Positions 21,058-31,689 of a stretch of DNA of 64,000 bases are shown piece after piece (position 1 is the first letter of the stretch; every line of letters begins with the position of its first letter). This DNA comes from Persicaria tinctoria (lineage: Eukaryota; Streptophyta; Magnoliopsida; Caryophyllales; Polygonaceae). The stretch covers positions 64,553,598 through 64,617,597 of the forward strand of contig JBANSL010000020.1 in assembly GCA_037127255.1 (NCBI GenBank), in the 5' to 3' direction. A program made the translations under genes and the position numbers. The notes under the pieces are model-generated. The model was not told the DNA's origin and did no database searches. It saw only the letters and a program-made list of their open reading frames with translations.

Positions 21058-24000
21058 AAATCCTAAGTTTCAACTGTCGGGGATTGGGGAAGGACCCGGC
21101 AGTTGATTATCTCACCGGAGTGGTGAGAAGAAGGGCCCCGAGCATAGTCTTCTTGATGGAGACTAAGAGTACGAGGAATAAGATGGAGGGAGTCAGAAGA
21201 AAGATAGGCTTCAAATATGGGTTTACGGTGGAGAGTGTGGGTAGATCGGGGGGTTTGTGTCTCATGTGGGAGGAGGAGGTAGATCTACATGTCCAGTCTT
21301 ACACTCAGCATCACATCGATGCAGTGGTAAGGGGATCAGATGGGGAGCAATGGAGGTTCACAGGAGTGTATGGGTGGCCGGAGGGTGGAGAGAGGCGTCA
21401 CACCCTAAGTCTGATGAGGAGACTCAATGAGGATGTACATGGGAGATGGGTGTGTGTCGGGGACTTCAACATTGTCCTAAGCTCAGCAGATAAGGAGGGA
21501 GGGAGAGGAGCTAATTTTGGACGAATGGCAGAGTTTAGGGAAGTGCTAGAGGAGTGTGAGTTTAGGGAGATCATGTTTCAGGGAGGAAGATTCACATGGG
21601 ATAATGGAAGGGAGGGCGACGATTTTATACAAGAGAGGTTGGACTTGGGTTTTGCGAATGAGGCTTTTTTGGAGAAGTTCCCGAAAACCATTGTGATACA
21701 TCTCCCTAGGGCAGGGTCAGACCACGTCCCGCTACTTGTGGATATGGAAGGGGATAGGAGGGTGGAGAGAAAGAAGGGGCCGAGACCCTTTCGATTTGAG
21801 GCCATGTGGATGGAAAGGGATGATTGTGAGGAGGTCGTTCGGAATGGGTGGATAAATCCAGGAAGTAGGGCGACCTGTGGGGGGATTCTAGGGAAGCTTT
21901 CCAGATGTGCTGGAGATTTGAAGGAATGGGAGGAACTCTCTTTTGGGAATGTGAAGAAGGAGCTGGAAAAAGTCCGGAAGGAGCTTGAGCGAATGCAGGG
22001 AGGAGGCATGTCAGGCCGGCTAGTGGCACGAAGAAGGGAGCTGGAGAGTAGGGAGAGGGAGTTGATGAGGCGAGAAGAGATAATGTGGTTTCAGCGAGCA
22101 AGGGCGAATGAGTTTAAATGGGGAGATAAGAATACAAGTTTCTTTCACAAGAAGGCTTCCGGGCGCCAAAAGAGGAATAGGGTGTCGAAATTGATTGATG
22201 AGGAAGGCTTGGAGTGGAGGAGCAATGAGGGGATGGTGAAAGTTGCAGTAGAGTATTTCCAAAACCTTTTCGAGTCTAATGTGAGAGCCCCCCCAGATTC
22301 GGCTTCTCAAGGGATCGAGCCTCTCGTGTCGGCGGAAGATAACTCGGAGCTGCTACGTCCCTATACTGGGGAAGAGGTAAAAGCCGCCCTTTTTTCTATG
22401 CATCCCACTAAATCACCAGGTCCGGATGGTATGCCAGCACTTTTTTATCAAAGGTATTGGCATATTGTTGGTCCTGAAGTGTGTAAATTTGTTATCGATA
22501 TCTTAAATGGGAGTGATTTTCCAACTGACCTCAACAATACGTTTATTACCCTTATTCCAAAAGTTAATAATCCCTGCAGGATGAGAGATCTTAGGCCTAT
22601 CAGTTTGTGTAATGTAATTTACAAGATTGTTTCAAAAGTGATAGTGAACAGGTTGAAGAAGTGCTTGAGCAAGTTGGTGTCACATAGTCAAAGTGCATTT
22701 GTGCCTGGAAGACTCATAACGGATAATGTACTTGCTGCGTTTGAAATATTTCACTATATGAAGACTAGGAAGGGATGTAAGAAGGGTTTTATGGCGTTGA
22801 AGTTAGACATGGCCAAGGCTTATGATCGGGTGGAGTGGAGTTTTCTGGAACACTGCATGAGACAGATGGGTTTTGAGGATAGATGGGTTAGCCTGGTAAT
22901 GAGGTGTGTCTCTACAGTTACTTTCTCTGTGCTGTTTGAGGGGTATCCATCTCAGCAGTTTGTCCCGGGGAGAGGGCTGAGACAAGGGGACCCCCTGTCT
23001 CCCTACCTCTTCCTACTTTGTGCTGAGGGGTTGTCGGGACTGATTAGGAGGAGTGAGAGTGCTGGGAGGCTCACAGGCATCGCCATTGCCAGGAATGCCC
23101 CGAGAGTGTCTCATCTTTTCTTTGCAGACGATAGTATCATCTTTGCGAGTGCGACCTGTCAACAGAGCAACGAAATTGTCAATATCCTCCATACTTATGG
23201 AGAGGCGTCGGGACAACAGGTAAACTTCGCAAAATCCGAGTTGTCTTTTAGCAAGAACGTTGAGGAGTCTCGAAGGGCAGAAGTCCAGAATATCCTTGGG
23301 GTTAAAGAAGTGGACAAGCACGAGAAGTATTTAGGGCTTCCGACCATGGTGGGGAGGTCAAAGAAGGCCATTTTCAACGGTGTAAAGGAGAGGGTTTGGA
23401 AGAAGTTGCGAGGATGGAAGGAGAGAACGTTATCGCAGGGGGGTAAAGAGGTGCTTCTCAAATCGGTAGTGCAAGCAATACCGATGTACACAATGTCATG
23501 CTTTTTACTACCAAGCGAGTTGTGCAAGGAGATAGAGCAACTAATGTGTAACTTCTGGTGGGGTAGTGGGGAAGAGAGAAGAAGGGTGCATTGGTTGAGT
23601 TGGAAGCGCTTGTGTGTCCCAAAGGAGGAGGGAGGAATGGGATTCAGAGACCTTGAGGCCTTCAACCTAGCCATTCTAGCGAGACAGGGATGGAGGCTGA
23701 TCCAAGAACCTTCCTCCTTGCTAGCAAAGATGCTATCGGCAAAATACTATCCCAGGACGAATTTTTTGGGGGCTAAGCTAGGCTTTAACCCGAGTTACAC
23801 ATGGCGGAGCATTTTGAAAGGAAGAGAGATTTTAGAAATGGGTCTGAGGTGGAGTGTGGGTAACGGGAGCAACATAAATATTTGGAACGATCGATGGATT
23901 CCGAGGCTCGGGAGTTTTAGAGTTTTGAATGGACCTAAGGCAGGGGAGGAGAATCTATTAGTTTTGGATATGATAGATTGGGACAGGGGCGAGTGGAATC

Positions 24001-25166
24001 GGCAACTTGTGCAGCACTTACTTTGGCCACCTGATGCGGATATTGTGCTCCAGATGAGGCTTGTTAGACCGGACGCCGAGGATGAGTTAGTTTGGCACTA
24101 TACAAGGGATGGCAAGTTCACCGTTAAATCGGCATATGGCGTAGCAGCTGCAAGGGGCAGGGATGAGACTACGGCAGGGCAGTCGGATGATGCACAAACA
24201 GTGAGGGTGTGGAAGATGCTCTGGCAGCTCCAAGTTCCTCCTCGAGTTCGTGCGTTTGTCTGGCGAGCATGCAGGGAAATTTTACCTTGCAAGGCAAACC
24301 TGTCTAGGAGGAGAGTCTTAGAGGACGACCGCTGCGATGTGTGTGGAGGTGTAGAGAATGGGTTTCACGCTCTGTACGAGTGCGGAGTCGCTCGACGTGC
24401 GTGGAAGCAAGTCCCGGAGGTGGGTCGCTGGGGTAAAGGGTGCAACACACTCATGGATTTTCTGGAGCAAGTGCAGCGGAGCCATACGAAGGGATCATTG
24501 CAGATGTGGGCGTTCATGCTTGATGCGTTGTGGCGAGCAAGAAACGAGAGGATCTTCGAGGGCCGACAACCGGAGCCAGAACGGGTTGCGAGGGAGACGA
24601 AGCTTTTGCTGTATGAATACAGGGAGATCGTGAAGAGGGAGCCAACCAAAGAGAGGGGACAACAAACAGAGGGGGGAGAGGCTAAATGGACCAGACCGCC
24701 GGACGGGACCATCAAGGTGAATTGTGATGCATCAGTGGACAGGTCGAGGGGATGTGGAATCGGGTTCGTCGCTAGAGATGCGGGAGGGGAGGTGATGTTG
24801 ATGGGGTCGAAGAGAGTACAACCTTCCATGGAGGTCGAGGAGGTGGAGGCGGAATCAATTCTGTGGGCATTACAAGCTGTCGCCGAGCTCGGAGCTGTTA
24901 AGATCGTTGTTGAGTCGGATTGCCAAGTGTTGGTTGGTAGGCTGAGCAGGAACGACCGGCCTCGAGGAGTGTTGGGAGTGCTCATACATGATATAGGGAG
25001 GAAATCATCCAATTTTGAAGGATGCTGCTGGAGGCATATTAAGAGAAGTGGAAATAGAGCAGCGCACCATTTAGCTCAATTACGCCCTCCTGTGGGTTTT
25101 ATTTCTAATTTGATTACTAGTTTGCCTATGGGCTTGGATGCTATTCTTTTGGCTGATTTAGAGTAA
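21054..25166 (+). CDS. LINE ORF2: endonuclease, reverse transcriptase, RNase H
   Basis: ORF2 is 1370 aa from the ATG at 21054, chosen because MKILSFNCRGLG is the usual start of plant LINE ORF2 and no earlier in-frame ATG is present. An apurinic-like endonuclease covers residues ~1-230, with N at FNCRG, E at METK, GDFN near 136 and SDH near 222. The reverse transcriptase runs about 430-800, with LKLDMAKAYDRVEW, GLRQGDPLSPYLF and the catalytic FADD at 690-693. A zf-RVT region follows near 1060-1120 (RVRAFVWRACREILPCKANL, CDVCGG). A C-terminal RNase H starts near 1220 (VNCDAS, AES, ESDCQ, NRAAH). All catalytic signatures are present, so the protein could be active. Confidence 0.95.
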   Translation: MKILSFNCRGLGKDPAVDYLTGVVRRRAPSIVFLMETKSTRNKMEGVRRKIGFKYGFTVESVGRSGGLCLMWEEEVDLHVQSYTQHHIDAVVRGSDGEQWRFTGVYGWPEGGERRHTLSLMRRLNEDVHGRWVCVGDFNIVLSSADKEGGRGANFGRMAEFREVLEECEFREIMFQGGRFTWDNGREGDDFIQERLDLGFANEAFLEKFPKTIVIHLPRAGSDHVPLLVDMEGDRRVERKKGPRPFRFEAMWMERDDCEEVVRNGWINPGSRATCGGILGKLSRCAGDLKEWEELSFGNVKKELEKVRKELERMQGGGMSGRLVARRRELESRERELMRREEIMWFQRARANEFKWGDKNTSFFHKKASGRQKRNRVSKLIDEEGLEWRSNEGMVKVAVEYFQNLFESNVRAPPDSASQGIEPLVSAEDNSELLRPYTGEEVKAALFSMHPTKSPGPDGMPALFYQRYWHIVGPEVCKFVIDILNGSDFPTDLNNTFITLIPKVNNPCRMRDLRPISLCNVIYKIVSKVIVNRLKKCLSKLVSHSQSAFVPGRLITDNVLAAFEIFHYMKTRKGCKKGFMALKLDMAKAYDRVEWSFLEHCMRQMGFEDRWVSLVMRCVSTVTFSVLFEGYPSQQFVPGRGLRQGDPLSPYLFLLCAEGLSGLIRRSESAGRLTGIAIARNAPRVSHLFFADDSIIFASATCQQSNEIVNILHTYGEASGQQVNFAKSELSFSKNVEESRRAEVQNILGVKEVDKHEKYLGLPTMVGRSKKAIFNGVKERVWKKLRGWKERTLSQGGKEVLLKSVVQAIPMYTMSCFLLPSELCKEIEQLMCNFWWGSGEERRRVHWLSWKRLCVPKEEGGMGFRDLEAFNLAILARQGWRLIQEPSSLLAKMLSAKYYPRTNFLGAKLGFNPSYTWRSILKGREILEMGLRWSVGNGSNINIWNDRWIPRLGSFRVLNGPKAGEENLLVLDMIDWDRGEWNRQLVQHLLWPPDADIVLQMRLVRPDAEDELVWHYTRDGKFTVKSAYGVAAARGRDETTAGQSDDAQTVRVWKMLWQLQVPPRVRAFVWRACREILPCKANLSRRRVLEDDRCDVCGGVENGFHALYECGVARRAWKQVPEVGRWGKGCNTLMDFLEQVQRSHTKGSLQMWAFMLDALWRARNERIFEGRQPEPERVARETKLLLYEYREIVKREPTKERGQQTEGGEAKWTRPPDGTIKVNCDASVDRSRGCGIGFVARDAGGEVMLMGSKRVQPSMEVEEVEAESILWALQAVAELGAVKIVVESDCQVLVGRLSRNDRPRGVLGVLIHDIGRKSSNFEGCCWRHIKRSGNRAAHHLAQLRPPVGFISNLITSLPMGLDAILLADLE

Positions 25167-25214
25167 TACAGAAGTAGTCCTTTTACTCAAAAAAAAAAAA
25201 TTACTGTAATATGA

Positions 25215-25651
25215 TGGCTTCAATTCCGTCTCTTTCATTAAGGAAATTCACCCGTTGGGTTAGCTATAGCGCGCGGTTAAACCTTTCAAGTTCAAAATAA
25301 TTCATTAAAGTAAATCGGGTTTTGATCCCATATAAATTTGGCCATCAAATTTATGGGCGAAGTTGAAATTTATACTCATAAAAAATGAATTAAAAGAAAA
25401 AGAAAAAAGGAAAAGGGCGCGGGTGAGGATGAAGGATGGGGGCAAATCTAACCGTACGTAGATTATTTTTTTTCATGGTTGATATTTGTTCAACTTCACC
25501 CACGAATTTGATGGCCATATTAATGGGAGACAGAGTCTATTAGTGCAGGAACACAATTTTGCTAGAGTTGAAAATTAAAAGGTTATTACAGACGCAACCA
25601 TGCGAGAGCATGGACCACTCCATTGCCTTTTCGTCGGACATATTGACAGCT
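25215..25651. other. Intergenic DNA right of the LINE
   Basis: No gene recognised. The left part is AT-rich with 'aaaagaaaaagaaaaaagg'. The right part passes into decayed copia gag sequence on the minus strand. Confidence 0.45.
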
Positions 25652-26135
25652 TCACTCACCCCCACCCTCAACCACCCTTCGAACCTCCTTCAACCAGCAT
25701 CTAACCATGTAATCGACTCTTTCCCACTTAGCATAATCATCAGTGTCAATGGGAGGTTTCACACAGCTACCGGTTATAAAACCTAATTTCGCTTTCGCTC
25801 CCAATGCCATTTTAACTCCACGACTCCAGCTTGTGAAATTCAAGCCATTAAACATGGTAGTGACTAATATTGCATTCCGGGATGGTCGGAATTTGAGAGA
25901 AATAGAGGATTATAATGCACGAAATTCATACCTTGTGCAAAATCTCCAAACTGGACTCCGCCATTGATGCCTCCAAGAAATCCTCTTCCCGCACCACCTG
26001 CAGGGGTGCGGGAAGAGGATTTCCTGGAGGCAAGTTGTTCAGTTTTACATAACAAACTATCGGGTGTAATCCAAGCATATCTGAATTTTGAGATCTCAAA
26101 ACTCTATCAAGCAAAACAACCGAAAACGAAGACAA
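25652..26135 (-). pseudogene. Truncated copia gag N-terminus
   Basis: The minus strand reads NPLFLSNSDHPGM, then after a frameshift and stop FNGLNFTSWSRGVKMALGAK and KLGFITGSCVKPPIDTDDYA. This is the N-terminal gag region of plant Ty1/copia elements, and it parallels the gag of the copia at 54728 (LFLSNSDHPGM, ALGAKLKLGFITGSCVKP). The frame dies near 25652; no protease, integrase or reverse transcriptase is left. It is the 5' end of a minus-oriented copia whose LTR lies to its right. Confidence 0.78.
25969..26031. repeat. Hairpin with 27-bp arms
   Basis: The arms 25969-25995 and 26005-26031 are inverted copies with one mismatch, around a 9-base centre ('acctgcagg'). The stem can be recognised from 'cctcttcccgcacc' and 'ggtgcgggaagagg'. 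It lies inside the copia gag relic, where a tandem inverted copy of leader/gag sequence has been created. Confidence 0.85.
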
Positions 26136-26306
26136 CTGGAAATCGCTACCAGATCAACCAACAAATGTAATCCAAGCAGATCTGAATCACCAGATCGCAA
26201 CCTACTCTGATACCATTTGAACAAGCACAATCAAGGAAGAAAATCTCCTCCAAACTTCATTCTAGAAGAACACCCGATAGTTTGTTATGTAAAACTGAAC
26301 AACTTG
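26031..26306. repeat. Inverted repeat with 37-bp perfect arms
   Basis: The segment 26031-26067 (starting caagttgttcagtt) is exactly the reverse complement of 26270-26306. The right arm lies in the copia LTR and the left arm in the internal region, so part of the LTR was copied in inverted orientation into the element. Confidence 0.88.
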
Positions 26307-26443
26307 CCCCTGAAGTTGGCGCCAATCTGTTACAAATACAGATCTGGGATTTGGACTTGAAAAGACTAAAATGCCCTTTCAGTGGCAAGCTCATCTAATG
26401 TGCAAATTGGTGTGTTACATTGTGAATATGTGCCAATGTAACA
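26205..26443 (-). repeat. Copia primer-binding site and 5' LTR, minus orientation
   Basis: 'ctctgatacca' (26205-26215) is the reverse complement of TGGTATCAGAG, the initiator-methionine tRNA primer site of plant copia elements. Two bases further right an LTR-like segment runs from TGAACA (26218) to GTAACA (26443), TG...CA, about 226 bp. No partner LTR was found on the left, so the element is truncated. Confidence 0.6.
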
Positions 26444-26799
26444 TATATTTCCATATTTTTTATGGGTGTGTTCCTCATGCATTTATTATCCAAATGATTC
26501 GGCGCAGATTTGAAATATAGGACTATCAAATAACCCAAAGGTGTAGTTATAAAGTTGTGTAAGATGGACGTTACGTAGCTACATCGCTTGTTTCACACGC
26601 ACGTACACATATGCGTAGATACCTCAATTTGCATATAGTGAACTTAGCTCGATCGTGTAAATGACAATATTGTCAACTTTATTAATTAAGCCGGCCTTAT
26701 AGCCGACACTGTTCTGCTATAACTTGTTGGATCAATATTGTAAACACGAAAGATCGTTAACGGGAACAAACACGTACATATCGAGTTATATTGATCTAA
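26444..26799. other. Intergenic DNA left of CACTA element 1
   Basis: AT-rich DNA without recognisable gene or terminus, up to the TTA duplication of the CACTA element. Confidence 0.5.
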
Positions 26800-26825
26800 T
26801 TACACTATGCCATTTTGCATCTCAG

Positions 26826-27260
26826 GCGACGGACCCTTGAGCTTCTGTCGCCTGAGTTCACTTCAGGCGACGAACTTATAAGGGTTCGTCACCTGAACCT
26901 CCCATGGTTAGAACTCAACTGGATCAAATTCAGGCGACGAACTAATTTCAAAGTTCGTCGCTTGAAAATATTTTAGGTGACGAACTTAATTCAAGCGAAG
27001 GACATTTAAATGAATGCGGTCATCTGAATAGAAAAGCCAATTGTAATTGTCAGAAATAACTTATTCAGGCGACGAAGATATAATTTCTGTCGCCAGAATG
27101 ATTTGTCAGACGACGAACATTGAAATTCCGTCGCTTGAATAGATTCTTCAAAGGACGAACATATAATGTTGGTCGCTTGAATGAGTGACAAAATTGAGCC
27201 ATCAATTGCAATCATTTAGGTGACGACGTATTTTTTAATGTTCGTCGCCAAAGTTATATT
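26826..27260. repeat. Left subterminal repeats of CACTA element 1
   Basis: At least ten copies of 'caggcgacgaac' or close variants occur here on either strand ('ttcgtcgcctga'), often as nearby inverted pairs around a short A/T spacer. Such arrays are the transposase-binding zones of CACTA elements; binding here is inferred from the family. Confidence 0.8.
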
Positions 27261-27639
27261 TATAATTCTTTTTTATAAATCTTAACAATTATAAAAATAT
27301 TTTCTATTTTTAAAAATTAATTATGTAATTTTATTCTTATAAGTTATATTTATAATTTTGAAACCATAATTTATAATGTCATTAATTTAAAAATAATTAT
27401 GCAATGTTTTTATAATGTTAAAATTATAAACTTATATTAATTAGGTAATATTTTATACAACCATAATAACTACGTATCATATTAATTAATTAATTAATGT
27501 AATTTATAATCTTATTATATTTATAATGTTTTTATACAACCATATTCGTTAGGTAATATTCATAATGTTTTTTATAAAACAATGCTAAACTACTTAACTA
27601 GAACTACATTTATAATATTTTAATACGAGTTCGTGTATT

Positions 27640-28330
27640 TGTTTATATTATATTCATATATGTTATGAATATAATATGAGTTATTGGTAATAACTCATAA
27701 GTTATAAACATGCAAATATATAATGTTATAATCAATAAATTTGTAATGTGTTATAGTCATATTGTTATAAAATCATAACTTATAATGTCATAAATTATAA
27801 ATTAAACATGTAATATTTTATAGAGTTAAAACCATAGTATAACATTAATTAGTTAATATTTTTTTATAAAACCGTACTAACTAGTGCTATATTTGTAAAA
27901 AAAAAACATATGTCTTGTATTTGTAAATTATAATGTTGCGAAACCATAATTTATAATGTTATATAGTTCTATTTGTGATTTTTTATCTATAAAACCATAC
28001 AATTGCTAATAAAACCATATGTTATATGTGGTTTATATTGAGACCGAGATCAAGATTGAGATTGAGAATTTGGTTGATAAAATATTAGTTATATTATATT
28101 CATACGGGTTCATGTTTAGTTCATGTATTTGTTAATATTATATTCATAAATGTTATGAACATAATATGAGTTATATTTTATATATTATGAATATAATGTT
28201 ATATTCATATATTCATACATGTTATTATATTCATATATGTTATGAATATAATATGAGTTATATTTGTTGATATTATATTCATAAATGTTATGAATATAAT
28301 ATTTTTATATGAGTTTATGTATTTTTTAAC
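27640..28330. repeat. AT-rich repeats around 'atgttatgaatataatatga'
   Basis: The motif occurs repeatedly (near 27658, 28148, 28240 and 28288), partly in palindromic form because 'tattatattcata' precedes it. This is non-coding filler inside CACTA element 1. Confidence 0.7.
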
Positions 28331-29110
28331 TAAAACTATATGTATTAAACTATATGTTATATTTATATATTTTATATGACTATCCAATTTCTGTTTGAGA
28401 TTAAGATTGAGATTGAGATCGAGATCATGATTTTGGTTGATATATATATAGATTTTCTAATAGGTGTTACATATGAATTTTCAATTTTCGTTTGAGATTT
28501 AGATTGATATTGATATCAATATCGAGATTGACATTGTGATTGATATTGAGATAGAGATCCATATTAAGATTGAGACTGGGATTTTGGTTGATAAATATAA
28601 ATTTTGTGATAGATGTTATATTTGAATCTCTATTTTCCATTTGAGTTTTAGATTGAGACTACGATTGATATTGAGAGTTTGATTTGTAAATATAGATTTT
28701 ATGATAGATGTTACATATAAATTTCCAATTTTCGTTTGAGATTGAGATCAATATCGAGATTGATATTGAGATGGAGATTGACATTATGATTGACATTGAG
28801 ATCTGACGAAGCCCGGCCCGATTTTAAAATCTTGTTCCATCGGGATTCTCACTAGCCGAGATGATTCCCTTCAACTACATCAAGTGTCGATTCTCACTAG
28901 CCAAGACGATTCCCGCTTAGAAAGGGGCTCTCAAAGCTATGGAACCCAACCTAAGCCGTTAGAGATTCCAAAAACCGACCTCTAAACGTGGGAACCTCTT
29001 TTCTGCATGTATTTACTCATTTTCATCTATGGTGTCATCAAGATCGATATCGAGATTGATATTGAGATCAATATCGAGATTGTTATATATAGATCTTATG
29101 ATAAAATATT
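28030..29110. repeat. GAGATT-type tandem repeats in CACTA element 1
   Basis: Hexamer-like runs of 'gagattgagattgatattga' alternate with a longer block containing 'ttttggttgatatatatag', 'tagatgttacatatgaattt' and 'ccaattttcgtttgag'. The long period is roughly 150-170 bp. The same two-level repeat, in reverse orientation, fills 49550-51475 in CACTA element 3. The array is broken at 28801-29035 by an unrelated GC-richer segment. Confidence 0.8.
28801..29035. other. Unassigned island inside the GAGATT array
   Basis: About 235 bp of balanced composition ('tctgacgaagcccggcccga' to 'catctatggtgtcatc') interrupt the repeat. It contains a short internal repeat: 'gattctcactagcc' occurs at about 28849 and 28893. 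I see no open frame, tRNA or transposon end. Its origin is unknown. Confidence 0.5.
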
Positions 29111-29554
29111 ATATATGAATTTCCAATTTCCAACTGATCATGTTTTATAAACTCATAAAATAAGAATTGAAGACCCTAAGATGTTAAATTTTATAATAAT
29201 GACTTATAGGATGTATAAAATCAATATAGATGTAAAAATTCCAATTGATAATTTATTCTTGATTTTTTTTATGCTCTTACGTCCTAAAATGTTCATTATT
29301 TTTACCTTGAAAGAAGTCTAAAATAAATGTAAATTTAAAAAGTCTATTTTAGTAATATTTGTTTCTTACGACTACTTAGGTAATTTAGGTTGATATAAAG
29401 ATTATATGAAATGTATAAAATCAATATAAATTTAAAATTTTCATTTTGGGAATAATAATTTAGATTTCACAATGCCCCAAGTTTTGCGCATAATTTTTTC
29501 TCAAAATTTAAACCTCCTTCCGACAACAAAGAATGTATTTATTCACTTAATAAT

Positions 29555-30060
29555 ATTCAGGCGATGAACTTAGGATAAAGTGGTGACTCTAATATATTTT
29601 GCAATGCCGCCAATTTTCGCGCTTATTTTTTTTCTTAAAATTTAAACCTCATTCAGGTGACGAACGTTATATTTATGTTGGTTGGCTGAGTATATTGAGA
29701 GTTTGGATGTTTCATATAGATTTTGTGGTGGATGCTATATATAAATTTTCAATCTTTGGCTTATAAAAAAAAGTTTAGTTTGTTTCAAGTGACAGACTAA
29801 AAATATTTACTCACTTAACCACATTCAGGTGACGAACTTAGGATAAAATGGTGGCTTTAGTGGATTTCGCAATGCCGCCAATTTTCGCGGTTATTTTTTC
29901 CTTAAAACTTAAATTTCATTCAGGCGACGAACAATATAATTATGTTGGTTGCCGGGGTATTGCCTTATTGGCGCTAAGTATTTCCGCCTAAATTTTGCAA
30001 AAGTTTAAAAAACATTCAAGCGAGGAACATGTTTTTTTTAGCCCGTCGCTTGAATGATGC
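29555..30060. repeat. Second cluster of 'caggcgacgaac' motifs
   Basis: The subterminal motif reappears inside CACTA element 1 ('ttcaggcgatgaacttagga', 'cattcaggtgacgaac', 'attcaggcgacgaac', 'cccgtcgcttgaatg'). It comes in three similar ~150-bp blocks that also share 'gcaatgccgccaattttcgc'. This could be a former element end or an internal duplication. Confidence 0.7.
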
Positions 30061-30089
30061 AAGTATATAAGCATAAATTTTAGGGTTGG

Positions 30090-31585
30090 CCGCCACTCAC
30101 CTTAACCTAACTCCCCAGTCGCTCTGTGTGTTCCTCTCTCTCTCCAAACTCAACCTTATTACTCTAGATCTCAAATCTCAGATCTCCGCGTCTCATTCTC
30201 TTACTCCCGTTCCCGTCGTGGATCTCGACTTTTCATCCTTTTACTCAGTCTTTCTCTCCTAGCCACCCATGTTACCGACTGGAATTGAAGAGGAGGAAGG
30301 ACTGCGTCGTCGGTGGTCACCACGTTCACTGGTCGCCGGCAACGATTGAACGAAGTCCTGGGGTGTGTGCTTGTTCCTTGCCTCACCAACACATCGTCTC
30401 TCATCTCGTCCTATCTCCTCGTCTTGACGCCAGCGAGGAAGACCCTAATTTCAACCCTAAACCCTCCTCCTCCTTAGCCCTAATACTCTGCCCTAAACCC
30501 TTCTTGTGCGCCTCCGACGGCCTCTGCACCAGCACCTTAGCTCTCATCTTGTCCTCTCTCTTCGAACCCCAAACCCTCTTCCTAGTTAGCCCCAATACTC
30601 AACCATAATCCCCCATTCGAAATCCTAAACCCCAATTTGAAACCCTAAACCCCTTATTTCTGGCCTCTTATGGTGCTCTTCCGATTTCCGACGGCCTCTG
30701 CACCCTTTGGCGCTTCTGTTGATGGCCTCAAGCTTCTCAACACCTACGATACAGAGGAAGACACTAAATTGCTGGAATGCAGAGACCTACGAGACGAAGA
30801 AGGCGAAGCAATCAAATCCAGCTCCTCTGAGATCACAAGCAAGTTCTCCTACTAGCTATTTACTCTTTACTTTGTTCCAAATTGATCAACTATTGCTTTC
30901 TACTTCCGCTGATGACTGATTGCATTGAATTCCAGGTTTATTGAACAGTGCTCTTATTTGCGTGGTCTCTTAAGTGGAAATTTTAGGTAAATATGCAGTT
31001 TACGATATTTTAATTCGGAATCATTTGTTCTAGGCATAATATATCCTAGTCCTTAGGAATCGAATTTGGAACGATAGAAAGTCTTATTTGCTCTTCTGGT
31101 AGTAGTAACAACGAAATTTGACTATTCTTCATCATCTGCTACAAATTAAGATTTACTGTATTGGTTGTCATTGTTTGCCTCTATGGCTGGCTATTTACTA
31201 GTTTACTTCATTTATTTTTGTTGATGCTGCACTTTGCTCTTTTAGCAATTAGGATGTGCCTCTGGATGTTATTCAATCATGATACTAGTGCTTTGCTGTT
31301 CAATCATGCATGAGTGCCATGAAAACTCAGTTTTAGCTCAATTTATCATGGTCTTCAATATGAAAGGCTTTTATTCTCTCGTGTCGTTTCAGGCTCGCTG
31401 CTAAGGTTGAACATAGATGACAAACAGGTGGATGATGAACCATTTCGGGATTAAAGGGAAACTCAAAGGGATCCTTCAAGCCAACTTTGCTCGCATGGTG
31501 TGTCTAATTGTTGCTTTCTTGTTCATGTACTTGCCTTAATTTTTTGCTTGTGTAAGTTCATATTGTTTTTTTTTATTCTACACAG
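30090..31585 (+). other. Gene-like stretch inside CACTA element 1
   Basis: Composition changes to CT-rich leader-like sequence ('ctctgtgtgttcctctctct', 'cagatctccgcgtctcattc'), followed by short open frames and intron-like AT-rich DNA with TTTTTG/TTGCAG signals. No protein family was recognised in frames at 30285-30608 or 30670-30855. It probably belongs to a captured promoter/5' region or to the element's own transcript leading into the kinase exon at 31586. Confidence 0.35.
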
Positions 31586-31673
31586 AATCATGGGTACCCC
31601 AAATGAGGATTCATGGCCTGAAGTGACTTCCCTACCTGATTTTAAAAGCTCCTTCCCACAATGGGCTGCCAAG
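31586..31673 (+). pseudogene. Captured exon of an A-type cyclin-dependent kinase
   Basis: Between 'cacag|' and '|gtacta' the plus frame reads IMGTPNEDSWPEVTSLPDFK and SSFPQWAAK. The segment matches the conserved 'LGTPNE..WP.V.SLPD(F/Y)K..FP.W' stretch after the kinase core of plant CDKA/CDC2 proteins. Splice sites on both sides are canonical. No other kinase exon was found nearby, and the catalytic loops are absent. The exon therefore cannot encode a kinase and is best explained as host DNA picked up by the CACTA element. A Mutator-like element sits 17 bp downstream in what would be the following intron. Confidence 0.78.
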
Positions 31674-31689
31674 GTACTAAAATTATCTA

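Larger units (their letters stand above)
19545..25200 (+). mobile_element. Full-length plant L1-type LINE
   Basis: The 5656-bp element lies between identical 14-bp target duplications, TTACTGTAATATGA at 19531-19544 and 25201-25214, extendable by two A residues next to the tail. It has a ~200-bp GC-rich 5' UTR, ORF1, ORF2, a ~22-bp 3' UTR and a 12-base poly(A) tail. The perfect duplication, the complete 5' end and two uninterrupted reading frames point to a recent and possibly still mobile insertion. L1-type LINEs insert by target-primed reverse transcription. Confidence 0.95.

Noticed and set aside
20346..22310. Long minus-strand frames opposite LINE ORF1 and ORF2
   Set aside because: Antisense shadows of GC-biased LINE coding sequence; Pro/Ser-rich and without domains.
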